NCBI GenBank assembly: GCA_910579935.1
Contig: CAJTVQ010000026.1
Span: 1 to 57,065 of the forward strand
Origin: an uncultured Lachnospiraceae bacterium
GTDB taxonomy: Bacteria > Bacillota > Clostridia > Lachnospirales > Lachnospiraceae
Length of the DNA: 57,065 nucleotides
Direction: 5' to 3'
Below are positions 32,652-41,371 of the stretch, piece after piece (within the stretch, counting starts at the first letter, position 1; each line of letters starts with the position of its first letter). The position numbers and the translations under genes are program-made. A model generated the notes under the pieces. It saw only the letters and a list, made by a program, of their open reading frames with translations, had not been told where the DNA came from and ran no database searches.

Positions 32652-33197
32652 TCATATTTTCTCCGCCAGTGCAGCCGCCTGACTGCATCCATCGGTTTTT
32701 TCAATATCCCCGGCATTCAAAACGCCCGGAACAAGCACCTCGCCTACCATTTTCCATTTGAGTAATGCCGCAGAACGTTCAACCGGAATGCGCACCCCGT
32801 CCATAACGGACATATCATCTTCTTCGCAGCAGGTGATCAAAGCACATTCTTTCCCCGCCACATCCTTTCCTGCCACGCAGAAAGAAAACAGCCTGTCGAT
32901 CACTCCCTTAACCTGTGCCGGAATCGAATACCAGTAAACCGGCATTGTAAAAACAACCGCATCTGCTTCCAGGATTGCCGGTGCGATAACATTAAAATCA
33001 TCGTCAAAGGAACATGCCTTTCCCGTCTTGAAACACGTTTCACATGCACGGCAGCCTCCCACATTCTTCATGGCTGCATCAAAACGGATCACTGTATGCC
33101 CTATGTCCTCTGCCGCCCTGATAAATGCTTCCGTCATGGCAAAACTGTTCCCGTTTTTTCGCGGACTTCCCGTAATTACAACAATTTTTTTACTCAT
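32652..33197 (-). CDS. Flavodoxin-fold NAD(P)H-dependent oxidoreductase
   Basis: This 181-residue protein has AGGAGG before ATG 33197. The flavin loop is VVITGSPRKNGNSFAMTEAF, followed by GGCRACETCFKTGKACSFDDDF and VVFTMPVYWYSIPAQVKGVIDRL. It shares fold and Cys-pair spacing with the next gene but is clearly diverged, so the two form an old tandem pair. Divergent HxlR regulators often sense quinones or aldehydes and control such reductases. A detoxification role is likely. Confidence 0.9.
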   Translation of the reverse strand: MSKKIVVITGSPRKNGNSFAMTEAFIRAAEDIGHTVIRFDAAMKNVGGCRACETCFKTGKACSFDDDFNVIAPAILEADAVVFTMPVYWYSIPAQVKGVIDRLFSFCVAGKDVAGKECALITCCEEDDMSVMDGVRIPVERSAALLKWKMVGEVLVPGVLNAGDIEKTDGCSQAAALAEKI

Positions 33198-33320
33198 GAT
33201 AAATATCCTCCTGCTTTTTTATGTTGCTGCGCAACAGCGCTAAAGAGTAAAGTCACTTCGGCACAAATTGACTTTTCCTGCTACCGATATTATAATCATA
33301 ACAAGAATAAAGCAAAAAAC

Positions 33321-33347
33321 AAGTACGCACCTTTAAGTGCGATACTT
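33321..33347. promoter_or_regulatory. Probable HxlR operator
   Basis: AAGTACGCAC and GTGCGATACTT form an inverted repeat with one bulged base around CTTTAA. It lies between the divergent reductase and HxlR genes, just upstream of a minus-strand TATAAT at 33289-33294 and a plus-strand TATACT at 33360-33365. This is where an autoregulating HxlR dimer would bind. Confidence 0.6.
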
Positions 33348-33385
33348 GCATTAGAGTTATATACTTACCTAAAGGAGAGTGTAAA

Positions 33386-33718
33386 ATGGGTAAACGCTGC
33401 ATATCGCAAGAACATCTGGAAACAACCGGCTTTAGCTACACATTATCCCTCATCAACGGAAAATACAAAATGACCATTCTTTATACGCTTATGGAATTTG
33501 GCGTAGTCCGTTTCAATGAAATGAAAAAATATATCGGTGAAATTTCTTATAAAACGCTGAGTTCTGCCTTAAAAGAATTGGAAGCAGATCAGCTGGTCCA
33601 CCGTGAAGAATATCCGCAAATCCCTCCCAAAGTAGAATATTCCCTTACCGAACGCGGCAAAACACTCATTCCGATTCTTGATTCCATGTGTGAATGGGGC
33701 GACCAAAACAGAATATAG
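33386..33718 (+). CDS. HxlR-family winged-helix regulator
   Basis: This 110-residue regulator has AAAGGAGAG before ATG. The HxlR pattern is GKYKMTILYTLMEFGVVRFNEM, ISYKTLSSALKELEADQLVHREEYPQIPPKVEYSLTERGKTL. The single N-terminal Cys (KRCISQEHLE) is positioned like the sensing Cys of redox-active members (inference). It is divergent from the two flavodoxin-fold reductases, which are its likely targets. Confidence 0.92.
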   Translation: MGKRCISQEHLETTGFSYTLSLINGKYKMTILYTLMEFGVVRFNEMKKYIGEISYKTLSSALKELEADQLVHREEYPQIPPKVEYSLTERGKTLIPILDSMCEWGDQNRI

Positions 33719-33850
33719 TCAGTACAGCAGTTTGTTTCCCTTCTCACATAACTCATAGATTTCATCGTATTTTGCCTCGATCAGGGGGATGATTTTTTCT
33801 GTATAAACCTTATACCCCTCTAAATCCAGTGTTAAATCCTTATAGCTCAT
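33719..33850 (-). pseudogene. Unidentified gene remnant
   Basis: A coherent stretch from ATG 33850 reads MSYKDLTLDLEGYKVYTEK, then a helical EAKYDEIYELCEKGNKLLY before the stop. The frame continues upstream for 24 codons with less protein-like content. It overlaps the opposite-strand TetR remnant, so one or both are cut. Family not recognised. Confidence 0.35.
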
Positions 33851-34263
33851 GGTCTGCGGAATATCATTCTGCTTTGATGAACGGCGTAGAAGGTATTCAG
33901 GAATTTGAAAAAATGCTGGCAACCATCGAAGCTACTGGTGCACATGCCGCAGTAATTGCCATACTGAACACACTGTGCAGCAAAAGCCAGCTTATCCAAT
34001 CAATAATTACTCCTATGAGTGAACAACAATTTATCCAAAAGCTATCGGAGTGTTGTTTACTCTATATAGGACAATGGCTTGGCTCAACACCGGAAAGCGG
34101 CTGCCCTATCGCGAAGCAGAACGCCAGTTTTGCATTTTTAGCGGGCGGATGCAGCAGTGTAATTCAATGGTGGCTGCAAAACGGAATGCAGGACCCCCCG
34201 GAGAAAATTGCGGATTACATTATTACATTTTCTAAACAGATAACAAAAGGCTTGTCAAACTGA
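33829..34263 (+). pseudogene. TetR-type regulator remnant, C-terminal part only
   Basis: The frame of up to 144 codons is helical (EGIQEFEKMLATIEATGAH, then SEQQFIQKLSECCLLYIGQWL and FAFLAGGCSSVIQWWLQNG). The last third has the GxxxxxxxxWLxxG pattern seen at the end of many TetR-family ligand domains. The DNA-binding domain is missing; the only upstream starts (GTG 33829) have no binding site. The junction lies near 33850-33880. Confidence 0.5.
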
Positions 34264-34280
34264 CAAGCCCCATTCTATTC

Positions 34281-34444
34281 TTATTTATCCCGCATACTGC
34301 CTAGAAATTCCAGACTTGATTTTAGCATACGTTTCTGGGTTTTACGGTCAGCCGCATCTAATCCAAATTTAGGTTCTCAACTCTTTGCTGGTCATCTTCT
34401 GTTGCTACTCCGTTTTCTGTAATAAACAAATCTCCTGTTTGATG
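34281..34444 (-). pseudogene. GH1 beta-glucosidase remnant
   Basis: Reading leftward, codons give ITENGVATEDDQQRVE, a short gap, then KFGLDAADRKTQKRMLKSSL and EFLGSMRDK with TAA at 34281-34283. These match two separate parts of the intact GH1 at 40059-41360 (VTENGIATEDD and FGLIAVDRATQERTPKPSLEFLG). About 45 residues between them and the whole N-terminal part are lost. The divergence shows a second, older GH1 gene rather than a copy of the intact one. Confidence 0.8.
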
Positions 34445-34448
34445 TATT

Positions 34449-34613
34449 CTAGTATGATTCAACTTAATTAACCTTATGTTTCACTTGCCTAAATTTCCAT
34501 CTGCCGCGTTGGCTTCATTCAACGATGCCACCGCATCGCCTCATTCAGCCTCCTTGCAGGCTGAAAATTTATTCTGCGTGAAACATAAAGGTAATTAAGT
34601 TGAATCATACTAG
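34449..34613. mobile_element. Palindromic element B
   Basis: This 165-bp element has 36-bp terminal inverted repeats with two mismatches (34449-34484 with 34578-34613), starting CTAGTATGATTCAACTTAATT. The centre contains CGATGC-CACC-GCATCG. No transposase is encoded. Its middle resembles that of element A although the ends differ. The outer CTAGTA also matches the ends of the IS630-family element at 51889-52658. It separates the GH1 remnant from a transposase remnant. Confidence 0.8.
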
Positions 34614-34700
34614 TTTATACGCATGGAAGTTATTCAGGCCGATTGTATATTTGAGCTTGCGGAATGAAGTTTCGATATTCCATCTTGCTGAGTACGCCGC
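34614..34700 (-). pseudogene. IS4-type transposase C-terminal remnant
   Basis: In the leftward frame, codons from 34694 to 34614 read YSARWNIETSFRKLKYTIGL and NNFHAYK. The motif Y-x-x-RW-x-IE-x-F(R/K)-LK is the third acidic-residue region of IS4-family DDE transposases. Nothing else of the enzyme remains. It touches the end of element B. Confidence 0.7.
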
Positions 34701-34726
34701 AAAGCCTGCATCAATCGGAAGGACTA

Positions 34727-37261
34727 TCAAAAACAATGCCTTCCGGCTGAAACGTGCTCTTTCCGTCCATCCGGAAGAATAATGTCCGCACTTGTATTTG
34801 CCGGAATGACAAACTCATATGAAAACTTTCCACCCTCGCAGCGCCAGCCGCTCTCGATATCCCCGGCCGGCGAACGGTACACAGCCTTTGCGTAATCCAG
34901 CATATTACATGGCTGCGGCTTTATCTCGATCTTGCCGCACACGAGATGGATACCGCACACGCCCTCAAACAGCCAGCCTGTGACCGCCCCCTTGGAATAG
35001 TGGTTTAAGGATGCAGCGGGCACGCCTTTCTCGTTGATTCCGTCCCATGTCTCCCAGATGGTCGTGGCGCCTTTTTTCACCTGGTAAAGCCAGCCTGGCA
35101 TTGTGTCCTGAAGCAACAGCTTATACGCTGTTTCTACATAACCATAATCCGCGAGCACCGCGCACAGCTGCGATGTTGAGAGAAATCCTGTATTGAGATG
35201 GTAATCGCTCTGCTGCACCAGACGGTTGAGGTCGTCCGCTGCCTGCTTTTTCTCTTCTGCCGTCAGCAGTTCAAATGTGATCGCACGCACATATTCCGCC
35301 TGCCGGTCGGAGTGAATCCTGCCATCCTGCACCGCAATATAACGGAAGGCTTTCCCTGCATTTTCCGCCATTGTGCAGTAATGCCCGGCATCCTCCGCTT
35401 TTTCCAGAATCTGTGCAATCTCCGCAAGCATCTGTCCAGAGCGCGCAAAATATGCGGTAGCAACCTTTTGCTGCGGTGTCCGCATCGCTGATGTGCTGTC
35501 AACATCCGGCTCACACCACTCGCCATAATCAACCCCTGTCTCGATGGTATAATCGCGGTATGGATTCTGCTTTATAAATTCAGCAGCGTCCTCCGGATTA
35601 TTCTTCGCACGCCCTTCCAGAAAGGTATACCACTTCTGCATCATCGCGTAATTTTCTTCCAGAATCCGCACGTCCCCGTACCGCTGATAAAGCACATACG
35701 GCACAATAATGCACGCGTCGCCCCAGCCCACAGAACCAGCAAGCAGTCCTGAGAAAAAGCTCGGATTATTGTTCCTCGGGGAAATATTGCTCAATTTTCC
35801 GTCCTCATGCTGCGTCAGGCGGCATTCCGCCAGCCATTTGCGGATAACCGGATAACAGTCCTCCAGGTACAGCCCTGCCGCCGCAAAGACACCCATATCG
35901 CCAGTCCACGCCGCACGCTCCCTCGTAGGACAGTCTGTCGGCACATCGCAGAAATTGGACTTCTGGCTCCAGATACTGTTGTGCACCAGCTGATTCACAT
36001 CGGCGTTGGAGCAATTGAATGTTCCCAACTCCTGCATTTTTGAATATACTGCAATCGCAGTAAACTCTGCATCATGGAGGTCAATGTCCGTCTCCACTTT
36101 CGCGTAACGGAATCCCCAAATTGTAAACTTTGCCTTGTATTCATTGAAACCTTCCTTGCAGGTATAAACCACTTGCTGCCTGGTGCCACCCTCCTTGTGG
36201 CGTTTTCGATCCTGGAAGTTCTCCTGTGTAAAATTGCCGTTCTCGTCCAGGGTCTCGCCATGTGTCAGCACAATTTTCTGCCCTGCGTGCGCTTTTAATC
36301 GAAATGAGATATATCCCGCCATGTTCTGCCCATAATCAATGACTGTTTCCCCATTTGGCGTCGTGATACATTTCCCTGTGAAACACTCCATCTCTGCAAC
36401 AGGCATGCAGTTGGAACAGGCCAGGGTTTCCACCCCGAAATCCTCAACCCTGACTTCATGATAATCCTCAATCTCCTCCATCCGTGCATCAACCACCTCG
36501 CCCTGCTGCATATCATTCTCGCGAATCGGACCTGACTGCGACGCAGTCCAGCTCCCGTCAGAAACACATACGACATTTTTGTCGATTTCCAGCTGGAAGA
36601 ACAGCGCCACTCCCGTACCGTAGAGATTGCGATCCCCGTCAACCCCCGACACACTCCGGTACCAGCCGTCCCCGAGAATAACTTCTGCCAGATTCTCCCC
36701 ATCCTGAATCAGATCCGTGACATCATACGTCTGATATGCCACTTTCCGGTCATAGTTATAACAGCCAGGAGCAAGCACAAATTCACCAACACGCTTTCCG
36801 TTGATATACGCCTCGTACAGTCCGTGGCAGGTAATGTAAAGCCTTGCCACCTTTCCCTTTGTGGCTTGAAAACTCTTTTTCAGATAGCTTGCAGGCTTGT
36901 GGACTTCCGGGTCGCAGACAAGTTCCGGATTAATCCACGCCGCCTTGAAAAGTTCTTTATCCATGATACCTGCCTCAAAGAGGGCAGGCGCACTCCACTC
37001 GCCCTTACGCCCCGTCTCGTCCCAAAGGCGCACCCGCCAGCTAACGCGCTGTCTGCTCTGCAGCTCTTTTTCCAAAACGGCATGCATCTGCGAACCGGAA
37101 ACTTTGCCGCTGCCCCACAATAAGTTCTCGTTCTCCCAAGCCTCGATTTCATAAGCCGTCTGTGTGATTCCGTCCTCACACGTCCAGGACAGGTACGGCT
37201 TTGCGATATCAATCCCGATAGGGTCTGTCAGATGCTCCGTCTTTAAATTGATGGCTCTCAT
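34727..37261 (-). CDS. GH78 alpha-L-rhamnosidase
   Basis: This 844-residue enzyme releases terminal alpha-L-rhamnose from plant glycosides or polysaccharides. It has the usual order: N-terminal beta-domains (LRHDLYITCHGLYEAYINGKRVG-like strands around residue 145), an (alpha/alpha)6 barrel and a C-terminal beta-sandwich. Active-site features are DVPTDCPTRERAAWTGDMGVF and the probable general base Glu737 in TTIWETWDG. There is no signal peptide, so it acts in the cytosol. The ATG overlaps the GH43 stop (ATGA). It is the last gene of the leftward island. Confidence 0.95.
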   Translation of the reverse strand: MRAINLKTEHLTDPIGIDIAKPYLSWTCEDGITQTAYEIEAWENENLLWGSGKVSGSQMHAVLEKELQSRQRVSWRVRLWDETGRKGEWSAPALFEAGIMDKELFKAAWINPELVCDPEVHKPASYLKKSFQATKGKVARLYITCHGLYEAYINGKRVGEFVLAPGCYNYDRKVAYQTYDVTDLIQDGENLAEVILGDGWYRSVSGVDGDRNLYGTGVALFFQLEIDKNVVCVSDGSWTASQSGPIRENDMQQGEVVDARMEEIEDYHEVRVEDFGVETLACSNCMPVAEMECFTGKCITTPNGETVIDYGQNMAGYISFRLKAHAGQKIVLTHGETLDENGNFTQENFQDRKRHKEGGTRQQVVYTCKEGFNEYKAKFTIWGFRYAKVETDIDLHDAEFTAIAVYSKMQELGTFNCSNADVNQLVHNSIWSQKSNFCDVPTDCPTRERAAWTGDMGVFAAAGLYLEDCYPVIRKWLAECRLTQHEDGKLSNISPRNNNPSFFSGLLAGSVGWGDACIIVPYVLYQRYGDVRILEENYAMMQKWYTFLEGRAKNNPEDAAEFIKQNPYRDYTIETGVDYGEWCEPDVDSTSAMRTPQQKVATAYFARSGQMLAEIAQILEKAEDAGHYCTMAENAGKAFRYIAVQDGRIHSDRQAEYVRAITFELLTAEEKKQAADDLNRLVQQSDYHLNTGFLSTSQLCAVLADYGYVETAYKLLLQDTMPGWLYQVKKGATTIWETWDGINEKGVPAASLNHYSKGAVTGWLFEGVCGIHLVCGKIEIKPQPCNMLDYAKAVYRSPAGDIESGWRCEGGKFSYEFVIPANTSADIILPDGRKEHVSAGRHCF

Positions 37262-39075
37262 AATCTTGTCACCTTTCCATGGGTAATCCCATTCTCATTA
37301 AATGCATCAACACGCACAAAATAATCCTGCCCTTTCACCAGTGCACCAATTCTTTTGTGTGTCTGCGCACCATCGTCCTTATAAACCTGATAACTGTGGT
37401 AAAGCTTATCCTCCGCATGTCCCCATAAAATGTTATAACCTGTGGAATCCCCTGTATTTTCGATGTCCACCAGCAAATCCAGCCGGTCGTCACTTCTGTG
37501 CATGCTGTATTCCGGAATTTGCGGCTTCCCGCCGTCACCGATGCCAAAAATCCTCAGGCCGGAAATGCACGGTGGCACATCATAAGGAATCTGTAAGATT
37601 GTCAGTTTCACATGGCGTACCCTGATGCCATCCTCCCTGACAATAAAATCGTGCGGCAGGTCTGTCATGGCTTCTGACTTATCCTCGATCACAAAATATT
37701 CCTTCCCATCCAGCGATCCTTCCAAAATCCACCGGGTAAGCAAATCACGTTCCTCAATATACCTTGGCTGTGTAGCTGAACCCTGTATTTTCCCCGGAGA
37801 TGCAATCGGAAGCCGGTCATCCGCAAAATTAACCTGAATTGCCCGGACATCCATCTCTTTTTCCAAATCGACATCAATCCATTGTCCACGCTCCGCAGAA
37901 GCCGCCCGCCACCAAGTCTTTGCGTCTTCATTCACTGCCATGCCGGGCTCGCTGCCCTCCGCACAGGAGGACGCTGTCACAGGCTTTTTGTAATTCAGCA
38001 GATACCACTGCGGTTCACGCCATGCGTCACGGCCGTTCTCGTCCACCGCGACCGGCCAGTCGCCGTAATTCTGATTGCAGAAAAGCTCACCGTCCCTGTC
38101 GAAACCTGCAGGCCAGATTCCCACGCGCCGCTCAAACTGGTGGTTGACGCTGATGCGCATGGTTGATGTGTGCCAAAGATTTCCGTTTCTGTCCCGCATC
38201 GTGGAACCATGCCCCGCGCCCGGCATAAAACCGCCCGGATGATAAGAGTATGGATTATTCGGCGCCAGCGTGAACGGTCCGAGCGGCGTATCTCCCACAT
38301 AGACTCCATCCGCGTAAACATTGTACTCTGCGCCGGGACATGCGTATTGCAGATAATACTTCCCGTCGTGCTTATCCATCCACGGCCCTTCGATAAAGGG
38401 CCTGCGTGTGAACATACCTCTGATTTGCGGAATATACTGCCGGGGAAGCTGCTCCACAGGCGTACCGCTCTGCTTCAGAAAGCCTTGGAACATCTGCTCT
38501 ACTTCCTCCTCACTGCGCGGAAACTCGCAGTTATCCACACCCATGCGCTCATAGCCTCTCTCGTAACCGTCCCCTTCAATCAATACAATCCGCTCTGTCT
38601 TCGGCTGCATGGTTTCCGGTTCCAGCTCCACGCCCCACAGCGGCGTGATGTTTGAACAGCCCCAGTAAAAATAGATTCTGCCATCATCGTCACAAAACAA
38701 ATTCGGGTCCCAGAAGTCAAATGTCCCCGGAATCTCCTCATATGGTCCATTGATGATGTCCTTTGTCCGATAAAAATTGCAGACTTCGCCCTTTTTGGAA
38801 GCGGAAAAATACACGTACTCTCCGACCACGCGCACGTCCGGGGCATAGTCGTACAATGGCAGGTTTTCAGGCAGCCTGTGCGCCTCCCAGTGTGCCATAT
38901 CCTCGGACACCCACACACTCAGGTTCATCGATACGAACATATAATATTTTCCCTGATACAGGATCATAGACGGGTCTGCCGCCTCCCTGTCAATCTGCAG
39001 TTTTCCGTTTGACCTTGGATCCATATTGAACTGATAGCGATATGGAACATTAATTGGATTGCAGTAATATTTCAT
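37258..39075 (-). CDS. GH43-like glycosidase with carbohydrate-binding and Fn3 parts
   Basis: This 605-residue protein has a five-bladed propeller at residues 1-340. Its catalytic residues fit GH43: base Asp34 (EAADPSMI), pKa-tuning Asp123 (FWDPNLF) and acid Glu229 (PFIEGPW). Residues of about 360-520 look like an F5/8 type C (CBM32-like) sandwich, and the last 90 like fibronectin type III. GH43 enzymes cleave arabinose, xylose or galactose. No signal peptide is present, although binding modules are usually on secreted enzymes. GGAGG precedes ATG. Confidence 0.9.
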   Translation of the reverse strand: MKYYCNPINVPYRYQFNMDPRSNGKLQIDREAADPSMILYQGKYYMFVSMNLSVWVSEDMAHWEAHRLPENLPLYDYAPDVRVVGEYVYFSASKKGEVCNFYRTKDIINGPYEEIPGTFDFWDPNLFCDDDGRIYFYWGCSNITPLWGVELEPETMQPKTERIVLIEGDGYERGYERMGVDNCEFPRSEEEVEQMFQGFLKQSGTPVEQLPRQYIPQIRGMFTRRPFIEGPWMDKHDGKYYLQYACPGAEYNVYADGVYVGDTPLGPFTLAPNNPYSYHPGGFMPGAGHGSTMRDRNGNLWHTSTMRISVNHQFERRVGIWPAGFDRDGELFCNQNYGDWPVAVDENGRDAWREPQWYLLNYKKPVTASSCAEGSEPGMAVNEDAKTWWRAASAERGQWIDVDLEKEMDVRAIQVNFADDRLPIASPGKIQGSATQPRYIEERDLLTRWILEGSLDGKEYFVIEDKSEAMTDLPHDFIVREDGIRVRHVKLTILQIPYDVPPCISGLRIFGIGDGGKPQIPEYSMHRSDDRLDLLVDIENTGDSTGYNILWGHAEDKLYHSYQVYKDDGAQTHKRIGALVKGQDYFVRVDAFNENGITHGKVTRL

Positions 39076-39095
39076 AACCTTCCCTCCATACTTTT

Positions 39096-39956
39096 TTATT
39101 TGACATCTATCACAAAACGATTCAGAAATTCCGAGCTCAGCTGTAGTGACTTAATTGGTGATTTGTCCACCCAGTTTTTGTGACTCTCGAGAATCACGGC
39201 ATCGACATTGACCGACAATGCCTGCCTGATCAGGCTCTCCAAATCAATGTTTCCATAGCCAAGCTCCATGCTGTCAGATTTGAGGATCGGCGTCATGGAC
39301 GGACCTGACACGCGCGTCCCTCTGTCGTTGATATGATAAAGTTTCATGCGTGCGCCAAGTTTTTTCATCAGCGCCAGCGCAGACACCCCTGCCTCCGTTG
39401 GCCAGTAGGAATCCAGCTCAAAATTGACACAGGCGTCATCTGTGTTTTCTATGATATAATCATATGCCGTCATTTTTTTATCCACTTTCCGAAATTCACA
39501 GTTATGATTGTGGTAAAGAAGCTGTATCCCTGCTTTTTTCAGAATTTCGCCCGATGTATTCAAGTCACTGGCAAGCGCCTTGACCGCTTCGCGGTCAGAA
39601 TAGTCAAACCGGTACATACCAGTGATCACGACCTTATCCGTAGCAAATTTCTGCGCTTCCGCAATCACTGCATCCGGATCGCGTTTGATGCTTCCAAGAT
39701 CCTCATGGACACTTACCACTATAAGACCTGCATCGCGCAGCAGTCCGTTCCAGTCATAGTTTCCGCCCTTTCCTACCGGCATACCGGCAGCCTTTGTCAT
39801 TGCCCGCACCAGAAAAGACGTTGGCCTGATCATAAACCCGTTCAGCTCGATCCCGTCATAGCCGGCCGCCTTAATTGCCTTCAGCGTTTCTCTTGTCTGT
39901 GCTTCATTTTTTGTGACCGTTCCCAGCATAATCTGCTGTACTGCTTTTTTCGCCAT
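39096..39956 (-). CDS. Sugar phosphate isomerase/epimerase family protein
   Basis: I start this 286-residue TIM-barrel protein at ATG 39956 (MAKKAVQQ) because GGAG lies upstream. It belongs to the AP-endonuclease-2/xylose-isomerase-like group: AGYDGIELNGF, LLYHNHNCEF, ACVNFELDSYWPTEAG, LYHINDRGT and VDAVILESHKNW. The metal ligands are Glu, Asp, His and Glu in these strands. Members isomerise free sugars, keto-sugars or glycoside intermediates. With four glycosidases beside it, it probably handles a released or modified sugar. A hairpin separates it from the GH1 gene. Confidence 0.85.
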   Translation of the reverse strand: MAKKAVQQIMLGTVTKNEAQTRETLKAIKAAGYDGIELNGFMIRPTSFLVRAMTKAAGMPVGKGGNYDWNGLLRDAGLIVVSVHEDLGSIKRDPDAVIAEAQKFATDKVVITGMYRFDYSDREAVKALASDLNTSGEILKKAGIQLLYHNHNCEFRKVDKKMTAYDYIIENTDDACVNFELDSYWPTEAGVSALALMKKLGARMKLYHINDRGTRVSGPSMTPILKSDSMELGYGNIDLESLIRQALSVNVDAVILESHKNWVDKSPIKSLQLSSEFLNRFVIDVK

Positions 39957-40005
39957 ATTCCCACACTCCTTGATTCTCTGATCTTCTGAAGAATGCATAT
40001 TATAA

Positions 40006-40060
40006 AACATTAAGGAACTCTTAGTCTTCGTCCTTTGCTGCCTTAGTGTTTCTTAATGTT
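40006..40060 (-). terminator. Hairpin between GH1 and the isomerase gene
   Basis: A 19-bp imperfect stem (40006-40024 with 40042-40060, three mismatches) starts at the GH1 stop. On the minus strand it ends in CCTTAATGTTTTATAAT. It may end some transcripts or stabilise the GH1 message, since the downstream genes lack a clear promoter. Confidence 0.5.
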
Positions 40061-41360
40061 ATTGTTTCCCCAGGAATTCCAGACTCGGTTTCGGCGTGCG
40101 CTCCTGCGTCGCACGGTCAACAGCAATCAATCCGAATTTCATGGAAAAGCCTTTCTGCCATTCAAAGTTATCCATCAGCGACCAGTACATATATCCAAGA
40201 ACCGGAATCCCGTCCCGCATACACGCGGCAACGCCGTCCGTTGCCCGTCCGATAAATGCCACGCGCCTTGTGTCATCCTCCGTCGCGATACCATTTTCCG
40301 TAACCATGATAGGCATTTCCTTCCCGTTTGCACCAAATTCCTTGGAAACGCGCCTGATGACATGCTCCAACGCCTCCGGATAAAACTCATAATCCATCTG
40401 TGTCGTTTCCGCCCCCTGCGATACCGGCTGGATGCCGTCCGCACCAATAACAGATCTCGTATAATTCTGCAGACCGAAGAAATCATCGTCCAGAATATAG
40501 GGAACATAATGGGAAAACTCCTCATCCCACTCATGCAGTGCATTTTCCTCACCGCCCTCTGCCGCCTGGATATCGTGCAGGGAAAGCGACAGTCCAATCT
40601 TAAGCTCCGGCTTTACTGCTTTCATTGCCTTTTTCGCCGCCTGGTGCGCCCGCATGACTAGGATGTCCCCCTCCGCGGTTCTCCCCGAAACGAAATTCTG
40701 TGGTTCCTCCGTTCCGAATACGTCTTTATTCTCCTGCTTCTGCAGCTGCATGTTCTCCATCATGGTATTGAAATTCATACCAATCTGTGCTGTGCCTTCC
40801 AGCCCCTGCGTCTGCATCTGGTTCATCTTCGCCATCATCTGCCTCTTGTAACGCTCCTCAATCGCCGCCACCTGGAGTCCCATGTTTGCCTCGTTGATCG
40901 TGACCACATACCCCATCAGGTTACCTAACCGCTCCACTACATATCCGCAATAACGCGCAAATACCTCAACCGTGTGCTCACTTTCCCAGCCGTCATTTTG
41001 GATCACCCAGACTGGCGATGTGAAATGCATCATTGTCACAACCGGAGTAATATGGTTTGCGTGACAGCACTCAAGCACACTCCTGTAGTGTGCAATCTCT
41101 GTCTCATCAAACTTTCCCTCCTCCGGCTCAATGCGCGCCCACTCGATTGAAAAACGGTATGCAGAAAGCCCTGCCTGCGCCATCAGTTTAATGTCTTCCT
41201 CATATCTGTTATAATGATCCACGGCGTCCAATGACAGCTCGTTAAACGTACTGTGTGCCATGTGCTCCATCGCCCAGTAATCGCTGTGGATGTTATTTCC
41301 TTCCACCTGGTGCGCCGCTGTAGCAGCGCCTATCAAAAAATCACTTGAAAATTTGCTCAT
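40059..41360 (-). CDS. GH1 beta-glycosidase
   Basis: This 433-residue retaining enzyme removes beta-glucosyl or related units. The acid/base is Glu157 in VVTINEAN; most GH1 enzymes have NEP here. The nucleophile is Glu355 in MVTENGIATED. FLIGAATAAHQVEG at the start and YWSLMDNFEWQKGFSMKFGL near the end are standard. There is no 6-phospho-site signature that I can see, which fits uptake by a symporter instead of a PTS. AAGGAGG precedes ATG, 11 nt after the GH2 gene. Confidence 0.95.
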   Translation of the reverse strand: MSKFSSDFLIGAATAAHQVEGNNIHSDYWAMEHMAHSTFNELSLDAVDHYNRYEEDIKLMAQAGLSAYRFSIEWARIEPEEGKFDETEIAHYRSVLECCHANHITPVVTMMHFTSPVWVIQNDGWESEHTVEVFARYCGYVVERLGNLMGYVVTINEANMGLQVAAIEERYKRQMMAKMNQMQTQGLEGTAQIGMNFNTMMENMQLQKQENKDVFGTEEPQNFVSGRTAEGDILVMRAHQAAKKAMKAVKPELKIGLSLSLHDIQAAEGGEENALHEWDEEFSHYVPYILDDDFFGLQNYTRSVIGADGIQPVSQGAETTQMDYEFYPEALEHVIRRVSKEFGANGKEMPIMVTENGIATEDDTRRVAFIGRATDGVAACMRDGIPVLGYMYWSLMDNFEWQKGFSMKFGLIAVDRATQERTPKPSLEFLGKQ

Positions 41361-41371
41361 ACTGATCCTCC

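Noticed and set aside
40006..40060. Further copy of element A (TAAGGAACTCTTAG)
   Set aside because: Only the first ten bases agree; the core and length are wrong. It is explained as a terminator-like hairpin after GH1.
39096..41360. C-glycoside cleavage system (DgpC-like isomerase with partners)
   Set aside because: Only an isomerase-family protein is present. The needed oxidoreductase and small DgpB-like subunit were not found, so the name is not justified.
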